Counted from the first letter of the stretch, positions 26,894-36,787 are shown. The stretch is DNA of 64,000 nucleotides from an uncultured Mobiluncus sp. (GCF_902488535.1 NZ_CABTWO010000013.1:1-64000), one strand, 5' to 3'. Numbers and translations: made by a program. Notes: generated by a model not told the origin, from the letters alone.

Positions 26894-26936
26894 AAACCCA
26901 CCTCATCGTGTGTTTTGTGTTTACTTGGCAAATGCA

Positions 26937-26965
26937 ATTATAGTGTGGAATCCAATTTTTGTGCA
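26937..26965 (-). promoter_or_regulatory. Promoter of the transketolase/aminotransferase operon
   Basis: On the minus strand a consensus -10 TATAAT (26942-26937) is preceded, after 17 bases, by TGCACA as a 4-of-6 match to the -35 box. Transcription would start about 37 bases upstream of the SCP2-like gene. Confidence 0.55.
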
Positions 26966-27163
26966 GTAGTTTCACGGGAGTGTTTTTCGGGATTTTAACT
27001 GAAATGCTCCCATATTCGCGGATTCGCGGTTGAGGTTCGGGCTGGACGGAGGCACCGAATTCGTCCCCGGAGGTTTGCCAGCTAAACTAGGGCTGGTGCC
27101 TTCCCGCTGGAAAACCAGGAAAAAGCGCGGGACGGTAGAAAGCAACATCAATAAGGAGCACAA

Positions 27164-28549
27164 GTGGCATCAACGATGGATTCAGTAATTTCTTTGGCGA
27201 AACGCCGCGGTTTTGTTTACCCATGTGGTGACATCTACGGCGGGACGCGCGCGGCGTGGGACTACGGCCCCTTGGGTGTAGAACTGAAAGAAAACATCAA
27301 GAAGGCCTGGTGGAACTACATGGTACGTTCCCGCGAGGACGTGGTGGGTCTGGACTCCTCGGTAATTTTGCCGCCGAAAGTGTGGGACGCTTCGGGCCAC
27401 CTCAAGGCTTTCACTGACCCGCTCATCGAGTGTCTCAACTGCCACAAGCGCTTGCGCGAGGACGACCTGCAGGAACAGTACGCTGAGAAACACGGCATTG
27501 CGAAACCAGACGATGTCAGCATGGATGACGTCTCCTGCCCGAACTGTGGCGTCAAGGGGAAGTGGACGGAACCCCGGGCTTTCTCGGGACTGCTTAAGAC
27601 CTACCTGGGACCGGTGGACGACGAATCCGGCCTGCACTTCCTGCGCCCGGAAACCGCCCAAGGCATCTTTATCAACTTCGCCAACGTGATGACGACTGCT
27701 CGCAAGCGCCCGCCCTTCGGCATCGGCCAGATTGGTAAGTCTTTCCGCAACGAAATCACTCCGGGCAACTTCATCTTCCGTACCCGCGAGTTTGAACAGA
27801 TGGAGCTGGAGTTCTTTGTGGAACCCGGCACCGACGAAGAATGGCACCAGTACTGGATTGACCACCGCTTTGAGTGGTACACCGACCTGGGGATTAAGGC
27901 GGAAAACCTGCGGTTGTATGAACATCCGAAGGAAAAGCTGTCGCACTATTCCAAGCGCACGGTGGACATCGAGTACGCCTTCGGTTTTGAAAACTCCAAG
28001 TGGGGCGAGCTGGAGGGCATCGCCAACCGTACCGACTATGACCTGGGCGTACATATGGACGCCAGCGGTCAGAAACTCGATTATTACGACCAGGCCAACG
28101 ACAAGCGCTGGATTCCTTACGTTATCGAGCCCTCCGCCGGTTTGACTCGCTCCCTGATGGCTTTCCTGATTGAGGCCTACACCGAGGACGAAGCCCCGAA
28201 CACCAAGGGCGGGGTGGACAAGCGGACCGTGCTGCGCCTCGACCCGCGCCTCAGCCCGGTTAAGGTGGCGGTCCTGCCGCTGTCCCGCAAGGACGAGTTG
28301 CCCGAAATCGCCCAAAATATCGCTGCTGAACTGCGCAAATACTGGAACGTGGAATATGACGATGCCGGGGCCGTGGGGCGCCGCTACCGCCGTCAAGACG
28401 AAATCGGCACGCCCTACTGCGTCACCGTGGACTTTGATTCCCTAGAGGACCAAGCCGTGACGGTTCGTGAACGCGACACTATGACCCAAGAACGTATCGG
28501 ACGGGATAACTTGGTCGCCTACCTGCGCGATCACCTGCCGATTTGCTAA
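27164..28549 (+). CDS. glyS: Glycyl-tRNA synthetase (dimeric type)
   Basis: A 461-residue class II aminoacyl-tRNA synthetase of the alpha-2 type used by Actinobacteria. It has FVYPCGDIYGGTRAAWDYGPLGVELKEN at the N terminus, a zinc-binding insertion with CLNCHKR and CPNCG (residues about 90-130), the motif 2 region RPETAQGIFINF and FRNEITPGNFIFRTREFEQMELEFF, and a motif 3 region PSAGLTRSLMAFL. The C-terminal anticodon-binding domain is complete. GTG start with AAGGAG before it. It attaches glycine to tRNA-Gly. Confidence 0.95.
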   Translation: MASTMDSVISLAKRRGFVYPCGDIYGGTRAAWDYGPLGVELKENIKKAWWNYMVRSREDVVGLDSSVILPPKVWDASGHLKAFTDPLIECLNCHKRLREDDLQEQYAEKHGIAKPDDVSMDDVSCPNCGVKGKWTEPRAFSGLLKTYLGPVDDESGLHFLRPETAQGIFINFANVMTTARKRPPFGIGQIGKSFRNEITPGNFIFRTREFEQMELEFFVEPGTDEEWHQYWIDHRFEWYTDLGIKAENLRLYEHPKEKLSHYSKRTVDIEYAFGFENSKWGELEGIANRTDYDLGVHMDASGQKLDYYDQANDKRWIPYVIEPSAGLTRSLMAFLIEAYTEDEAPNTKGGVDKRTVLRLDPRLSPVKVAVLPLSRKDELPEIAQNIAAELRKYWNVEYDDAGAVGRRYRRQDEIGTPYCVTVDFDSLEDQAVTVRERDTMTQERIGRDNLVAYLRDHLPIC

Positions 28550-28594
28550 TGGCGCGGCGATTTTCCGCGACTGAAATACCGGGCGGAGGCATTT

Positions 28595-29920
28595 TTGGCT
28601 CCACAGCATCCACAGTGTCCACAGTGTAAATACCCGCCTCTGCGCATTGGCGGGGTAGAGTTTACGACCCCCATTGCCCTAGCGCCGATGGCAGGGGTGA
28701 CGAACGCTCCGTTTCGCGATTTGTGCGCGGAGTTTTCCCGTCAGGGCCTGCCGCCGGAGTTTGTTTCCGCGTCCCGCCCGGACGTCGCCTCCGGGACGCT
28801 TCGCGGCGTCGAGGGCATGTTCGTCAACGAAATGATTACCGCGAAAGCGCTAATGATGGACTCGGCGCGCTCGTGGATTATGGCGCAATCCGGTCCCGGA
28901 CAAACCGTTCGAGTGCTGCAACTTTACGGGGTGGTGGGGGCTGACCTGGCCTGGGCGGCTCGTGAGCTTATTGCTCGGGATCTGGTCGACGTTATTGACC
29001 TGAATTTTGGCTGCCCAGTCCCGAAAGTTACCCGCAAGGGCGGGGGAGCGGCTCTGCCGTGGAAAACCGCGTATTTTGGTGACCTCATCGAGCAGGTGGT
29101 GAGAGCGTCTCAAGAGGCCTCTCGGGCAGCCCGACGTGGCGTGGACGTGCCGGTGACCGTAAAAATCCGGGTCGGGATTGACGAAACTCACGAAACATTG
29201 CTGGACGCGGGACGGGCCGCGCAGGACGCAGGGGCAGCTGCCCTCACGCTGCACGCCCGCACTACGAACCAGTATTATTCCGGGCACTCCGATTGGTCGC
29301 GGATTGCCGAACTGGTAGACGCGTCGGACATTCCCGTGTTGGGCAATGGCGACGTGTTTTCCGCCCAGGACGCGCTGGAAATGTTTGCGCAAACCGGATG
29401 TGCGGGAATCGAAATTGGCCGGGCTGTACAAGGCCGGCCCTGGATTTTTCGTGAAATCACGGCAGCTCTGTGGGGCCAGCCGATTCCTGCGGGACCGACC
29501 TTGGGAGAAATCGCTGCGATTATCCTGGCTCACGCCCGCGGACTGGTGGAACATTTCGGTAATGAACAGGCGGCCTTGCGAGATATGCGCAAACACGTGG
29601 GATGGTACTTGCGAGGTTTCAACCTGGGCGGAGCTACTCGTGCGGAGCTGACCCGCGTCGAAACATTAGATGACCTGGAAAGTCGCCTGCACGACCTTTT
29701 GCAGTCGCTGGACCCAATCACCCCCTATCCCGAAGCGGCGCAAGGCAAGCATGGACGTTCGCGCGCCCAGCGCCACGTCAAGCTGCCCGAAGGCTGGCTT
29801 GACACCCGCGAAATCGATGCGGCGGCAGCTCGTGCCCTGCACCTAGCCGGTGAGGATGTCACTGACCCCTACGCCAAATCAGGAGCGGATGGACTTTCAA
29901 CCGATAGGCTTGAGTCGTGA
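28595..29920 (+). CDS. dusB: tRNA-dihydrouridine synthase
   Basis: A 441-residue flavoenzyme that reduces uridines in tRNA. It has the TIM-barrel blocks IALAPMAGVTNAPFRDLC, DLNFGCPVPKVTRKGGGAAL with the catalytic Cys, VTVKIRVGID, LTLHARTTNQYYSGHSDW, and VLGNGDVFSAQDALEM, then the C-terminal helical tRNA-binding domain. The start is TTG at 28595, supported by GGCGGAGG nine bases upstream. It overlaps dgt by 4 bases (GTGA), the usual actinobacterial dus-dgt-dnaG order. Confidence 0.92.
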   Translation: MAPQHPQCPQCKYPPLRIGGVEFTTPIALAPMAGVTNAPFRDLCAEFSRQGLPPEFVSASRPDVASGTLRGVEGMFVNEMITAKALMMDSARSWIMAQSGPGQTVRVLQLYGVVGADLAWAARELIARDLVDVIDLNFGCPVPKVTRKGGGAALPWKTAYFGDLIEQVVRASQEASRAARRGVDVPVTVKIRVGIDETHETLLDAGRAAQDAGAAALTLHARTTNQYYSGHSDWSRIAELVDASDIPVLGNGDVFSAQDALEMFAQTGCAGIEIGRAVQGRPWIFREITAALWGQPIPAGPTLGEIAAIILAHARGLVEHFGNEQAALRDMRKHVGWYLRGFNLGGATRAELTRVETLDDLESRLHDLLQSLDPITPYPEAAQGKHGRSRAQRHVKLPEGWLDTREIDAAAARALHLAGEDVTDPYAKSGADGLSTDRLES

Positions 29921-31218
29921 GTGAAATTGGAACCTATCCCCGTGAGGTGCATGAACGCTTTGTCACGGAGATCCACAAGCGGGGCAACCGCACGGACTTT
30001 GAACGCGATCGGGCACGGATACTCCATTCCTCCGCGTTGCGCCGGCTCGGTGAAAAAACTCAGGTATTAGGTCCCATTGCCAATGATTTTTCGCGGACGC
30101 GCCTGACGCATTCCCTGGAAGTTGCCCAGGTGGGGCGCGAACTTGGCAAAGGGCTGGGGTGTGACCCTGACGTGGTTGATGCGGCCTGTCTGGCCCACGA
30201 CTTGGGACACCCGCCCTTCGGGCATTCCGGGGAGCGGGTGCTCAATGACTTGGCCAAGGATATTGGCGGGTTTGAGGGTAACGCCCAGACGTTGCGCCTG
30301 GTGACCCGCCTGGAGCCGAAAGTCGTTAGTCCCCAAGGTCAGTGGGTGGGGCTGAATCTGACTCGTGCCACTCTCGATGCCATCGCGAAATATCCTTGGC
30401 TACGCGGTGAAGGGCCTCATGGTGCGGATTCCCCCAAGTTCGGGGTCTACGCCGAAGACCGGGACGTTTTCCAGTGGCTGCGCGTCGGCGCCCCTGTGAA
30501 TCACCGCTGCATTGAGGCCCAAGTTATGGACCTCGCCGATGACATTGGCTACTCAGTCCATGACGTTGAGGACGCGGTTGCCCTCGGGTCGGCCAGCTTG
30601 GGAGACTTGGAAAATGAAAAAACTTTTGTTGACGTGGTTGACATCACGAGGCGTTGGTACGCGAGTTCTTTCGGTCCGGGCAAGTTCAGTGCGGACGACT
30701 TGGCGGCCGCCCACGAAAGGCTGCGGCAAATGCCTTTCTGGCTGACCGAGCCGGTGGCGGATTACCGTTCCCAAGCCGCTTTGAAAGACATGACCTCCCA
30801 GCTCATCGGGCGCTTCGCGTTGGCCTGTCACGACGCTACCTGCCAACGATACGGTGAACGCCCTCTGGCTCGCTATGATGCGGACGTCATAGTCCCCCTC
30901 GAAACTCAAGCGGAAATCCTGTTACTCAAAGGTATCGCCGTGTACTACGTCATGGCGCCGCGCGAAACTACTCATGACCACTTGACGCAACAACAAATGC
31001 TTTCCGACCTAGTGTGGGCGCTACTGGAGCAGGAAGTCACCGGGCAGCGGGTTTTGCAGGAGCCTTACCGGACCGAATGGCTGCGCGCGGAAGAGCATTC
31101 TCTGGGTCGGGATGCCGGTCGCCTGCGGGCGGTAATAGACCAGGTAGCGAGCTTGACTGACCTGTCGGCAGCCGCTTGGCATGCCCGTTTAGTGGGGATG
31201 ATTACGCAACCCGTCTGA
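29917..31218 (+). CDS. dgt: Deoxyguanosinetriphosphate triphosphohydrolase-like protein
   Basis: A 433-residue HD-domain enzyme. The metal-binding residues are visible in order: RTRLTHSLEVAQVGRELG with the first His, CLAHDLGHPPFGHSGERVL with the HD pair, and DLADDIGYSVHDVEDAV with the final Asp. The N-terminal RTDFERDRARILHSSALRRLGEKTQV is the classic dNTPase block. It cuts dGTP or other dNTPs to nucleosides and tripolyphosphate. GTG start coupled to dusB. Confidence 0.92.
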   Translation: MSEIGTYPREVHERFVTEIHKRGNRTDFERDRARILHSSALRRLGEKTQVLGPIANDFSRTRLTHSLEVAQVGRELGKGLGCDPDVVDAACLAHDLGHPPFGHSGERVLNDLAKDIGGFEGNAQTLRLVTRLEPKVVSPQGQWVGLNLTRATLDAIAKYPWLRGEGPHGADSPKFGVYAEDRDVFQWLRVGAPVNHRCIEAQVMDLADDIGYSVHDVEDAVALGSASLGDLENEKTFVDVVDITRRWYASSFGPGKFSADDLAAAHERLRQMPFWLTEPVADYRSQAALKDMTSQLIGRFALACHDATCQRYGERPLARYDADVIVPLETQAEILLLKGIAVYYVMAPRETTHDHLTQQQMLSDLVWALLEQEVTGQRVLQEPYRTEWLRAEEHSLGRDAGRLRAVIDQVASLTDLSAAAWHARLVGMITQPV

Positions 31219-31232
31219 CCCAAAACTTAGGC

Positions 31233-31244
31233 TAGTATGATTGC
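31233..31244 (+). promoter_or_regulatory. -10 box of a probable leaderless dnaG transcript
   Basis: TAGTAT (31233-31238) lies exactly six bases before the dnaG ATG, and there is no Shine-Dalgarno. Transcription would begin at the A of the start codon. The -35 region is weak. Confidence 0.5.
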
Positions 31245-33329
31245 ATGGCTTCCAAGTTCGACCCCGACGACCTGCAAAAGATACGCGAAGCTATCCCCAT
31301 TGAGTCGGTGGTCAGCGACTATGTGAGTCTGCAGCGTAAAGGGAGCTCACTGATGGGCTTGTGCCCGTTCCATGACGAAAAGACGGCGTCTTTTAGCGTG
31401 ACTCCGGTGCGCAATATGTGGCACTGCTTTGGTTGCGGTGAGGGTGGGGACACCATCGACTTTGTGCAACGCATCGAGGGGCTGACTTTCCCCGAGGCTG
31501 TAGAGTTTTTAGCCGCAAAAGCCGGAATCACGATGCACTACGTGGAGGGCGCGGCCATTACGAAAGATCGCGTGGAGCCGGGAACACGGCAGCGCCTGCT
31601 GGAATGCAACCAGGTAGCGCAGGACTTTTTTGTATCCCAACTCGTGTCCCCCGGAGCAGAGCGGGCGCGGAATTTCATAGAAGGAAGAGCTTTCACATCC
31701 CAAGACGCGGCTCTCTTCGGGATGGGCTACGCGCCCCCGGGCTGGAACAACCTCACCGATTACCTCCGTTCGAAAGGCTTTACCGAACAGGAGATTGTGA
31801 CGGTCGGCTTGGGCAAACCGGGACAACGCGGCATCTATGACGTGTTTCGGGACCGTGTTATGTGGCCTATCAAAGATCCGGCCGGAGCCATACTGGGTTT
31901 CGGTGGGCGGCGTTTAGACGATTCAGATCCGCAAGTCCCGAAATACATCAACACCCCAGAATCCCCGATTTATCACAAATCCTCCGTGCTCTACGGTCTG
32001 GATTTGGCGCGTCCGAACATCGGTAAAGAGCGGCGCTGTGTCATCGTCGAGGGCTACACCGACGTGATGGCGGCGCATTTGTCCGGCATTACTACTGCGG
32101 TCGCGACCTGCGGTACCGCATTTACAGAAGATCACGCGAAACAGATTCGCCGATTCATCGGTACTTCCGCGGACAGTGCCTCCTCTCTAAAGCTGCCTGG
32201 TGGTCTGCCTCCGCGCGGCGGAGAGGTCATCTTCACTTTTGACGGTGACGCCGCCGGGCAAGCTGCAGCTCTCAAGGCTTTCCGCACCGACCAGGACTTT
32301 GCCTCCCAGGCTTTCGTGGCAGTCGCCGACGATGGTTTGGATCCCTGTGATTTGCGGATGCAGCGCGGGCCAGGGGCGGTGCGTGACCTGATTGAGAGTC
32401 GCCGACCCCTATTTGATTTCGTGTTAAAGACCCTCATCGCGAAATATGACTTGGAAAGCCCCGCGGCCCGCATCGAAGCTATGCGTGCGGCAGCGCCGGT
32501 GGTGGCGGAAATTCGCGACAAGGCATTGCGAACCGAATACGTGAAGCAACTGAGCGGCTGGTTGGGGGCCAATTTTAGGGATACCTGGTACGCGGTCAAT
32601 GACGCTTGGAAACAGTTGCGTTCCCAACAGCGTGGTGGCGCCGGCTTTGACGGGTCGTCACGTTCGGGACCGGGGGGACCCGGCATCGCTTCCCGCGGTA
32701 GTGGAAACGGTGCCAATCCCGGGAACATGACCGGGGAAGCCTCGGGGGGCAATACCCAGATTTTTCCCCAAACTCGGCTGGATCCGGCGGTGGATACCGA
32801 TCCGATTTGGCGGGTGGAACGCGACGTGTTGATAGCAGCTTTGCAGTTCCCGGGTTTAGCTGCCCAAACTGCTTTTGACACGTTGGATCCGCAGAGCTTC
32901 ACCCAACCCACTTTGCGCGCCATTTTTGAGGTCGTCGCCGCGATTGGAGGTACCGAGGAATATCAGCGCCTGACTGAGGCCGCCCAAACCGCGGGAGAAC
33001 CGAATCCCGGAAGCCTGGCTCTGAACCGTTGGGCTGCAGCGGTGAAAGCCCAGGCTGGTCCCGTCCTGGTGGGGGCGTTGACGAACCTGGCGACCCGTCC
33101 GGCACCTCTGTATGAAACGGGTCAGTCAGACCAGCAGACCAGAGCCGCGGCGGAGTCTTGGGTGCAAAATGCGGTGGAATCCATGGAACGCAAAGGGCTG
33201 AACGCCAAAATCGCCAGCTTGAAAGCCCAACTGCGGCGGCTTGACTCCGACTCGCCGGAAAAGCCGGAAGTGTTTGCCAAACTCATCGATTTGGAAAACC
33301 GGATGCGCGAACTGAACCCCGAATTCTGA
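31245..33329 (+). CDS. dnaG: DNA primase
   Basis: A 694-residue primase that makes RNA primers at the replication fork. The N-terminal zinc ribbon is visible (LCPFHDEKTASFSV ... WHCFGCGEGGD), then the catalytic core with the TOPRIM motifs CVIVEGYTDVMAAH and FTFDGDAAGQAAALKAF. A Gly/Ser-rich linker (around residues 470-505) leads to the C-terminal DnaB-interaction domain. About 20 extra residues (RFIGTSADSASSLKLPGG region) are inserted just before the TOPRIM DGD strand. Follows dgt by 26 bases. Confidence 0.94.
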   Translation: MASKFDPDDLQKIREAIPIESVVSDYVSLQRKGSSLMGLCPFHDEKTASFSVTPVRNMWHCFGCGEGGDTIDFVQRIEGLTFPEAVEFLAAKAGITMHYVEGAAITKDRVEPGTRQRLLECNQVAQDFFVSQLVSPGAERARNFIEGRAFTSQDAALFGMGYAPPGWNNLTDYLRSKGFTEQEIVTVGLGKPGQRGIYDVFRDRVMWPIKDPAGAILGFGGRRLDDSDPQVPKYINTPESPIYHKSSVLYGLDLARPNIGKERRCVIVEGYTDVMAAHLSGITTAVATCGTAFTEDHAKQIRRFIGTSADSASSLKLPGGLPPRGGEVIFTFDGDAAGQAAALKAFRTDQDFASQAFVAVADDGLDPCDLRMQRGPGAVRDLIESRRPLFDFVLKTLIAKYDLESPAARIEAMRAAAPVVAEIRDKALRTEYVKQLSGWLGANFRDTWYAVNDAWKQLRSQQRGGAGFDGSSRSGPGGPGIASRGSGNGANPGNMTGEASGGNTQIFPQTRLDPAVDTDPIWRVERDVLIAALQFPGLAAQTAFDTLDPQSFTQPTLRAIFEVVAAIGGTEEYQRLTEAAQTAGEPNPGSLALNRWAAAVKAQAGPVLVGALTNLATRPAPLYETGQSDQQTRAAAESWVQNAVESMERKGLNAKIASLKAQLRRLDSDSPEKPEVFAKLIDLENRMRELNPEF

Positions 33330-33438
33330 CCTGTGCCATGTACCTGTACGGCAGGTCCACGTAATTCGCGCCCTTGTGCCGTATTTCGTACCAGTGCCGG
33401 AGTATCTCAAAGTTAGGGAAGGTTATTGGGACTGCGGT

Positions 33439-34251
33439 CTAAAAACCAGACGCCGGATAGCGCAGTTCCAGCTGTGCCAACGGCAGCTGCCCCGGCGCGG
33501 ACTGCGGACCGCCTACCGTAACGAAAGTACCCCAGTTACCCATCTGTGGACCCGCTAGACGAGTGGGTTGTCCCAACTCACCCATCCCAATCAAGATTGT
33601 GGGTCTTTGGGTCAGCAGGAAAGTGGTCTTGCCGCCCTTTTGCAGATTCTCCAGTTGTTGAGGGGTTTGCGGCGAAAAGGCCGCCTTAGATACGTCCGCT
33701 CCCAGATTGAGCTGATAAATGAGCAGGTCGCTGACTTCGTTCTCGCTGTTAGGCGAAGGCTCCCAACAGTGACGGGACAAGATCACGCCCGTACCGTTGG
33801 CGTGAATGTTACGCAACAGGCCCCCCAAACGTTTCTCGTTGTCCTCTTGCGCGTGGGGATCCTCGGCCGCGGCAGCGGCTTGCTCCGCGGTCATGCCCAG
33901 GTAGGGATAGTTCGACTCGACGTCCACCCAGTCGGCACATTTCGCGGCCTGTGCCGCGAGATTCTCATAAACTTCCGCGGTAATCGAGACGTGTCCTCCC
34001 TCGGTTCGGAAAGTCGCCAAGATGGGGCGTTTTACCTGTTCACGAGCCTGGCGCAGGAGGTCTGCGACTTCGGCAAAGTCGTGTTTCGTGCCTTGGAAGG
34101 ACCCGCGGGACAGCCACGCCCCATCCAAACGAATCTCGACCAGTTCGACTCGTGGATGCATGTCACGGATGAGCCGGTCATAGCCCAGGGCCCCCGGGTT
34201 CACCGAGGTGATAAAAGTGGGCCGGCGCCAATCCGCAAACAATTCCGTCAT
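33439..34251 (-). CDS. aroD: 3-dehydroquinate dehydratase, type I
   Basis: A 270-residue TIM-barrel enzyme of the shikimate pathway that forms 3-dehydroshikimate through a Schiff base. Family residues are recognisable: VELVEIRLDG, LATFRTEGG, DWVDVES, ILSRHCWEPS with the catalytic His, LGADVSKAAF with the Schiff-base Lys, and IGMGELGQPTRLAGPQMGNWGTF with PGQLPLAQL at the end. Type I is rarer than type II in Actinobacteria. It stands alone; convergent with dnaG. Confidence 0.88.
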   Translation of the reverse strand: MTELFADWRRPTFITSVNPGALGYDRLIRDMHPRVELVEIRLDGAWLSRGSFQGTKHDFAEVADLLRQAREQVKRPILATFRTEGGHVSITAEVYENLAAQAAKCADWVDVESNYPYLGMTAEQAAAAAEDPHAQEDNEKRLGGLLRNIHANGTGVILSRHCWEPSPNSENEVSDLLIYQLNLGADVSKAAFSPQTPQQLENLQKGGKTTFLLTQRPTILIGMGELGQPTRLAGPQMGNWGTFVTVGGPQSAPGQLPLAQLELRYPASGF

Positions 34252-34257
34252 GGTTCG

Positions 34258-34290
34258 ATTTTAGCGCGGGTGGCAATCCGAAAGGATTGC
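34258..34290 (-). promoter_or_regulatory. Leaderless-type promoter and hairpin before aroD
   Basis: On the minus strand TAAAAT (34263-34258) sits six bases before the aroD ATG with no Shine-Dalgarno. Just upstream a perfect 7-bp hairpin with a four-base loop (34273-34290) overlaps the spacer region and could be an operator or the terminator of lost upstream DNA. Confidence 0.5.
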
Positions 34291-34310
34291 GACCCTGACT
34301 ATTGAACGGG

Positions 34311-34508
34311 TTAGTTGAGTGCAGAACCAAGGCGAGACAGGCCGTAAAGCGGCAAGTTGAGCGTGCTTTCGCCGTGCCCGAATTCGGCAGGTGAGACGCG
34401 CACGCCGAGGGGCAAATCGTAGCGTTTCGCGAACACGCCCAGGGAACGGGCTCTTTGCTTGGGTGCGTTGAAAGCCATTAATTTGGCAATTAAATCGAGT
34501 TTTACCAC
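34311..34508 (-). pseudogene. C-terminal relic of an AAA_14/DUF4143 ATPase
   Basis: A 65-codon frame that matches only the last part of DUF4143 ATPases: KQRARSLGVFAKRYDLPLGVRVSPAEFG, then NLPLYGLSRL before the stop. The family's end typically reads as Lys-Ser-Leu, a helix, R-hydrophobic-S, then PLY. The ATPase domain and the nuclease-like core are missing. An intact family member, not closely alike at its C terminus, is at 59296. This is a decayed gene end. Confidence 0.6.
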
Positions 34509-34861
34509 AGGATTTGTGGCAAAAAAATGATTTTATTTATCGTAAAACTGGCATAATTGCTGGCTGTTCGCAATTCCGCAAATCTTGTCGTGGTTGGGGA
34601 ACGTACCGAATCGTCGAAAACGCAACCCGGGGAAAGCGACGCAGGACGAGTGAAGTACTGAGTCGGAACGAAGTGGAGGCTCAAGTAATTCCGAGGCCGC
34701 GGGGAGGCAACGTTTTTTCTTTAGTCAGGCTTGCGAAAATCAAAACATAGCTCTGAGGCCTGATGAGCTGGAATCCTCCGGTTTAAAGCCTTACAGGGAG
34801 AGCGACAAAGCCCGGGCGTTAGAATCAAACCGCACAAAAACACCAGAGCAAAGGGGCAAAA
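34509..34861. other. Gene-free stretch before fumarase
   Basis: About 350 bases with no convincing gene. It probably carries the fumarase promoter, but I see no clear -35/-10 pair; AAAGGGGC just before the GTG at 34862 is the Shine-Dalgarno. Confidence 0.5.
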
Positions 34862-36529
34862 GTGGCCGATTTCTTTTATGCTGACATCCTGCCGCACGGC
34901 GAGGACACTTATACGTACCGCAAACTGACCAGCGAGGGGGTTAGCGAAGTCGAGGGGCCGGACGGGACGAAATTCCTGAAGGTCGAACCGGAGGCGCTGA
35001 CACTGCTGGCCGAGACCGCGTTCCACGACATTTCGCACTACCTGCGCACGGCTCACCTGCAGCAGCTGCGCAAGATTCTCGACGACCCCGAGGCATCGGG
35101 CAACGACAAGTTCGTGGCGATGGACCTGCTGCGCAACGCGAACATCGCGGCGGCGGGGGTTCTGCCCATGTGCCAGGACACAGGCACCGCCATTATCAAA
35201 GGTGAGCGCGGTCAACACGTGCTGACCCCCGGACCGGATGAAGCAGCGCTGTCCCGCGGGGTCTACAACGCCTACACGAAACTGAACCTGCGCTATTCCC
35301 AAAACAGCCCCCTGTCTATGTATGAGGAAAAGAACACCGGGTGCAACCTTCCGGCGCAGGTGGAGCTGTATGCAGAGACCGCTCCGGGACACGAAGCGGA
35401 ATACCGTTTCCTATTCATGGCCAAGGGTGGCGGTTCGGCCAACAAGTCTTACCTCTACCAGATGACCAAGGCGATTCTTGACCCTGAACACATGATGCAG
35501 TTCCTGGAGGAAAAGATTCGGTCCCTCGGCACGGCCGCCTGCCCGCCCTACCACTTGGCGATCGTCATCGGCGGCACTTCTGCGGAATACACACTCAAGA
35601 CCGCGAAGTACGCTTCGGCTCACTACCTGGATGGTTTGCCCACCCACGGCGGCGAACAGGCACAAGGGTTCCGCGACCTGAAGATGGAAGAGGAAGTCCT
35701 TGACCTGACTCGCCACATGGGCATCGGCGCCCAGTTCGGCGGCAAGTATTTCTGCCATGACGTGCGGGTGGTGCGTCTGCCGCGTCACGGCGCCTCCCTG
35801 CCGGTAGCCATCGCGGTGTCATGTTCAGCTGACCGGCAGTGCGTCGCGAAAATCAACAAGGACGGGGTGTTTATCGAGGCGCTGGACACTGATCCGGGTC
35901 GGTTTATGCCTGACCCCAGCGAGGCGGAACTTGGCGGCGACGAGGCGGTCGCGATTGACTTGAACCGCCCGATGAAGGACGTCCTCGCCGAACTCACCAA
36001 GTACCCCATCAAGACGCGGCTTTCCCTGACCGGAGCCCTCATCGTGGCTCGTGACATTGCCCACGCGAAGCTCCGTGAGCGCCTGGAAAAGGAGGGCGAC
36101 CTGCCCCAATACTTCAAAGATCACCCGGTGTACTACGCGGGTCCGGCGAAAACTCCCGAGGGAATGCCGTCGGGGTCCTTCGGGCCAACCACGGCTTCGC
36201 GTATGGATCCCTACGTGGACCTGTTCCAAGCTCATGGCGGCTCGATGATTATGCTGGCCAAGGGTAATCGCGGCCAGACTGTCACCGACGCCTGCAAGAA
36301 GCATGGCGGGTTCTATCTCGGCTCCATCGGCGGGCCGGCCGCAGAGTTGGCTGCGCACTCCATCAAGAAGGTCGAGGTTTTGGAGTACCCCGAGCTGGGA
36401 ATGGAGGCCGTGTGGAAGATTGAAGTCGAGGACTTCCCGGCTTTCATCGTGGTGGACGACAAGGGCAACAATTTCTTCGAGGGCTTGGACAAGGTGGTGC
36501 TCACCTTGAAGGTGCCGCCAAAGAAGTAG
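34862..36529 (+). CDS. fumA: Fumarate hydratase, class I (iron-sulfur)
   Basis: A 555-residue class I fumarase, one chain with both the alpha (Fumerase) and beta (Fumerase_C) domains. Cysteines expected to bind the [4Fe-4S] cluster lie in LPMCQDTGTAI, AACPPYHLAIVIGG and AVSCSADRQC. The beta domain has KTRLSLTGALIVARDIAHAKLRE, GSFGPTTASRMDPYVD and GGFYLGSIGGPAA. It hydrates fumarate to malate and is oxygen sensitive, fitting an anaerobe. GTG start with AAAGGGGC. A strong terminator follows. Confidence 0.93.
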   Translation: MADFFYADILPHGEDTYTYRKLTSEGVSEVEGPDGTKFLKVEPEALTLLAETAFHDISHYLRTAHLQQLRKILDDPEASGNDKFVAMDLLRNANIAAAGVLPMCQDTGTAIIKGERGQHVLTPGPDEAALSRGVYNAYTKLNLRYSQNSPLSMYEEKNTGCNLPAQVELYAETAPGHEAEYRFLFMAKGGGSANKSYLYQMTKAILDPEHMMQFLEEKIRSLGTAACPPYHLAIVIGGTSAEYTLKTAKYASAHYLDGLPTHGGEQAQGFRDLKMEEEVLDLTRHMGIGAQFGGKYFCHDVRVVRLPRHGASLPVAIAVSCSADRQCVAKINKDGVFIEALDTDPGRFMPDPSEAELGGDEAVAIDLNRPMKDVLAELTKYPIKTRLSLTGALIVARDIAHAKLRERLEKEGDLPQYFKDHPVYYAGPAKTPEGMPSGSFGPTTASRMDPYVDLFQAHGGSMIMLAKGNRGQTVTDACKKHGGFYLGSIGGPAAELAAHSIKKVEVLEYPELGMEAVWKIEVEDFPAFIVVDDKGNNFFEGLDKVVLTLKVPPKK

Positions 36530-36544
36530 TCGTCATCGGTTTCT

Positions 36545-36589
36545 AGTGCGGGCGCCTCGAGGGTAGTTATTCTTCGGGGCGCCCGCACT
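36545..36589 (+). terminator. Terminator after fumarase
   Basis: A perfect 12-bp GC-rich stem (arms 36545-36556 and 36578-36589) with a 21-base loop, 15 bases after the fumarase stop. The tail is TATATA rather than a T run. Confidence 0.65.
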
Positions 36590-36787
36590 ATATACGCAGG
36601 TAGCAGCGGCTTTGTGGGGGGAGATTGGCGGGAAAAAGTGCACCCAACACGTGAATGCACCTCAGGATGAAATCTGGGACTAAATACACATATAAAAACA
36701 ACTTCCATGCGATACACTATTTATCGTCCAACTCATGAACCCATGAGCTGTGCGTACAACGAAGTATTCGCGGAGGGTTTTTTTACG

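Noticed and set aside
24921..28396. Long antisense frames (about 400 codons each) over the aminotransferase and glyS
   Set aside because: Both mirror intact enzymes on the other strand, show no recognisable motif and have biased composition.
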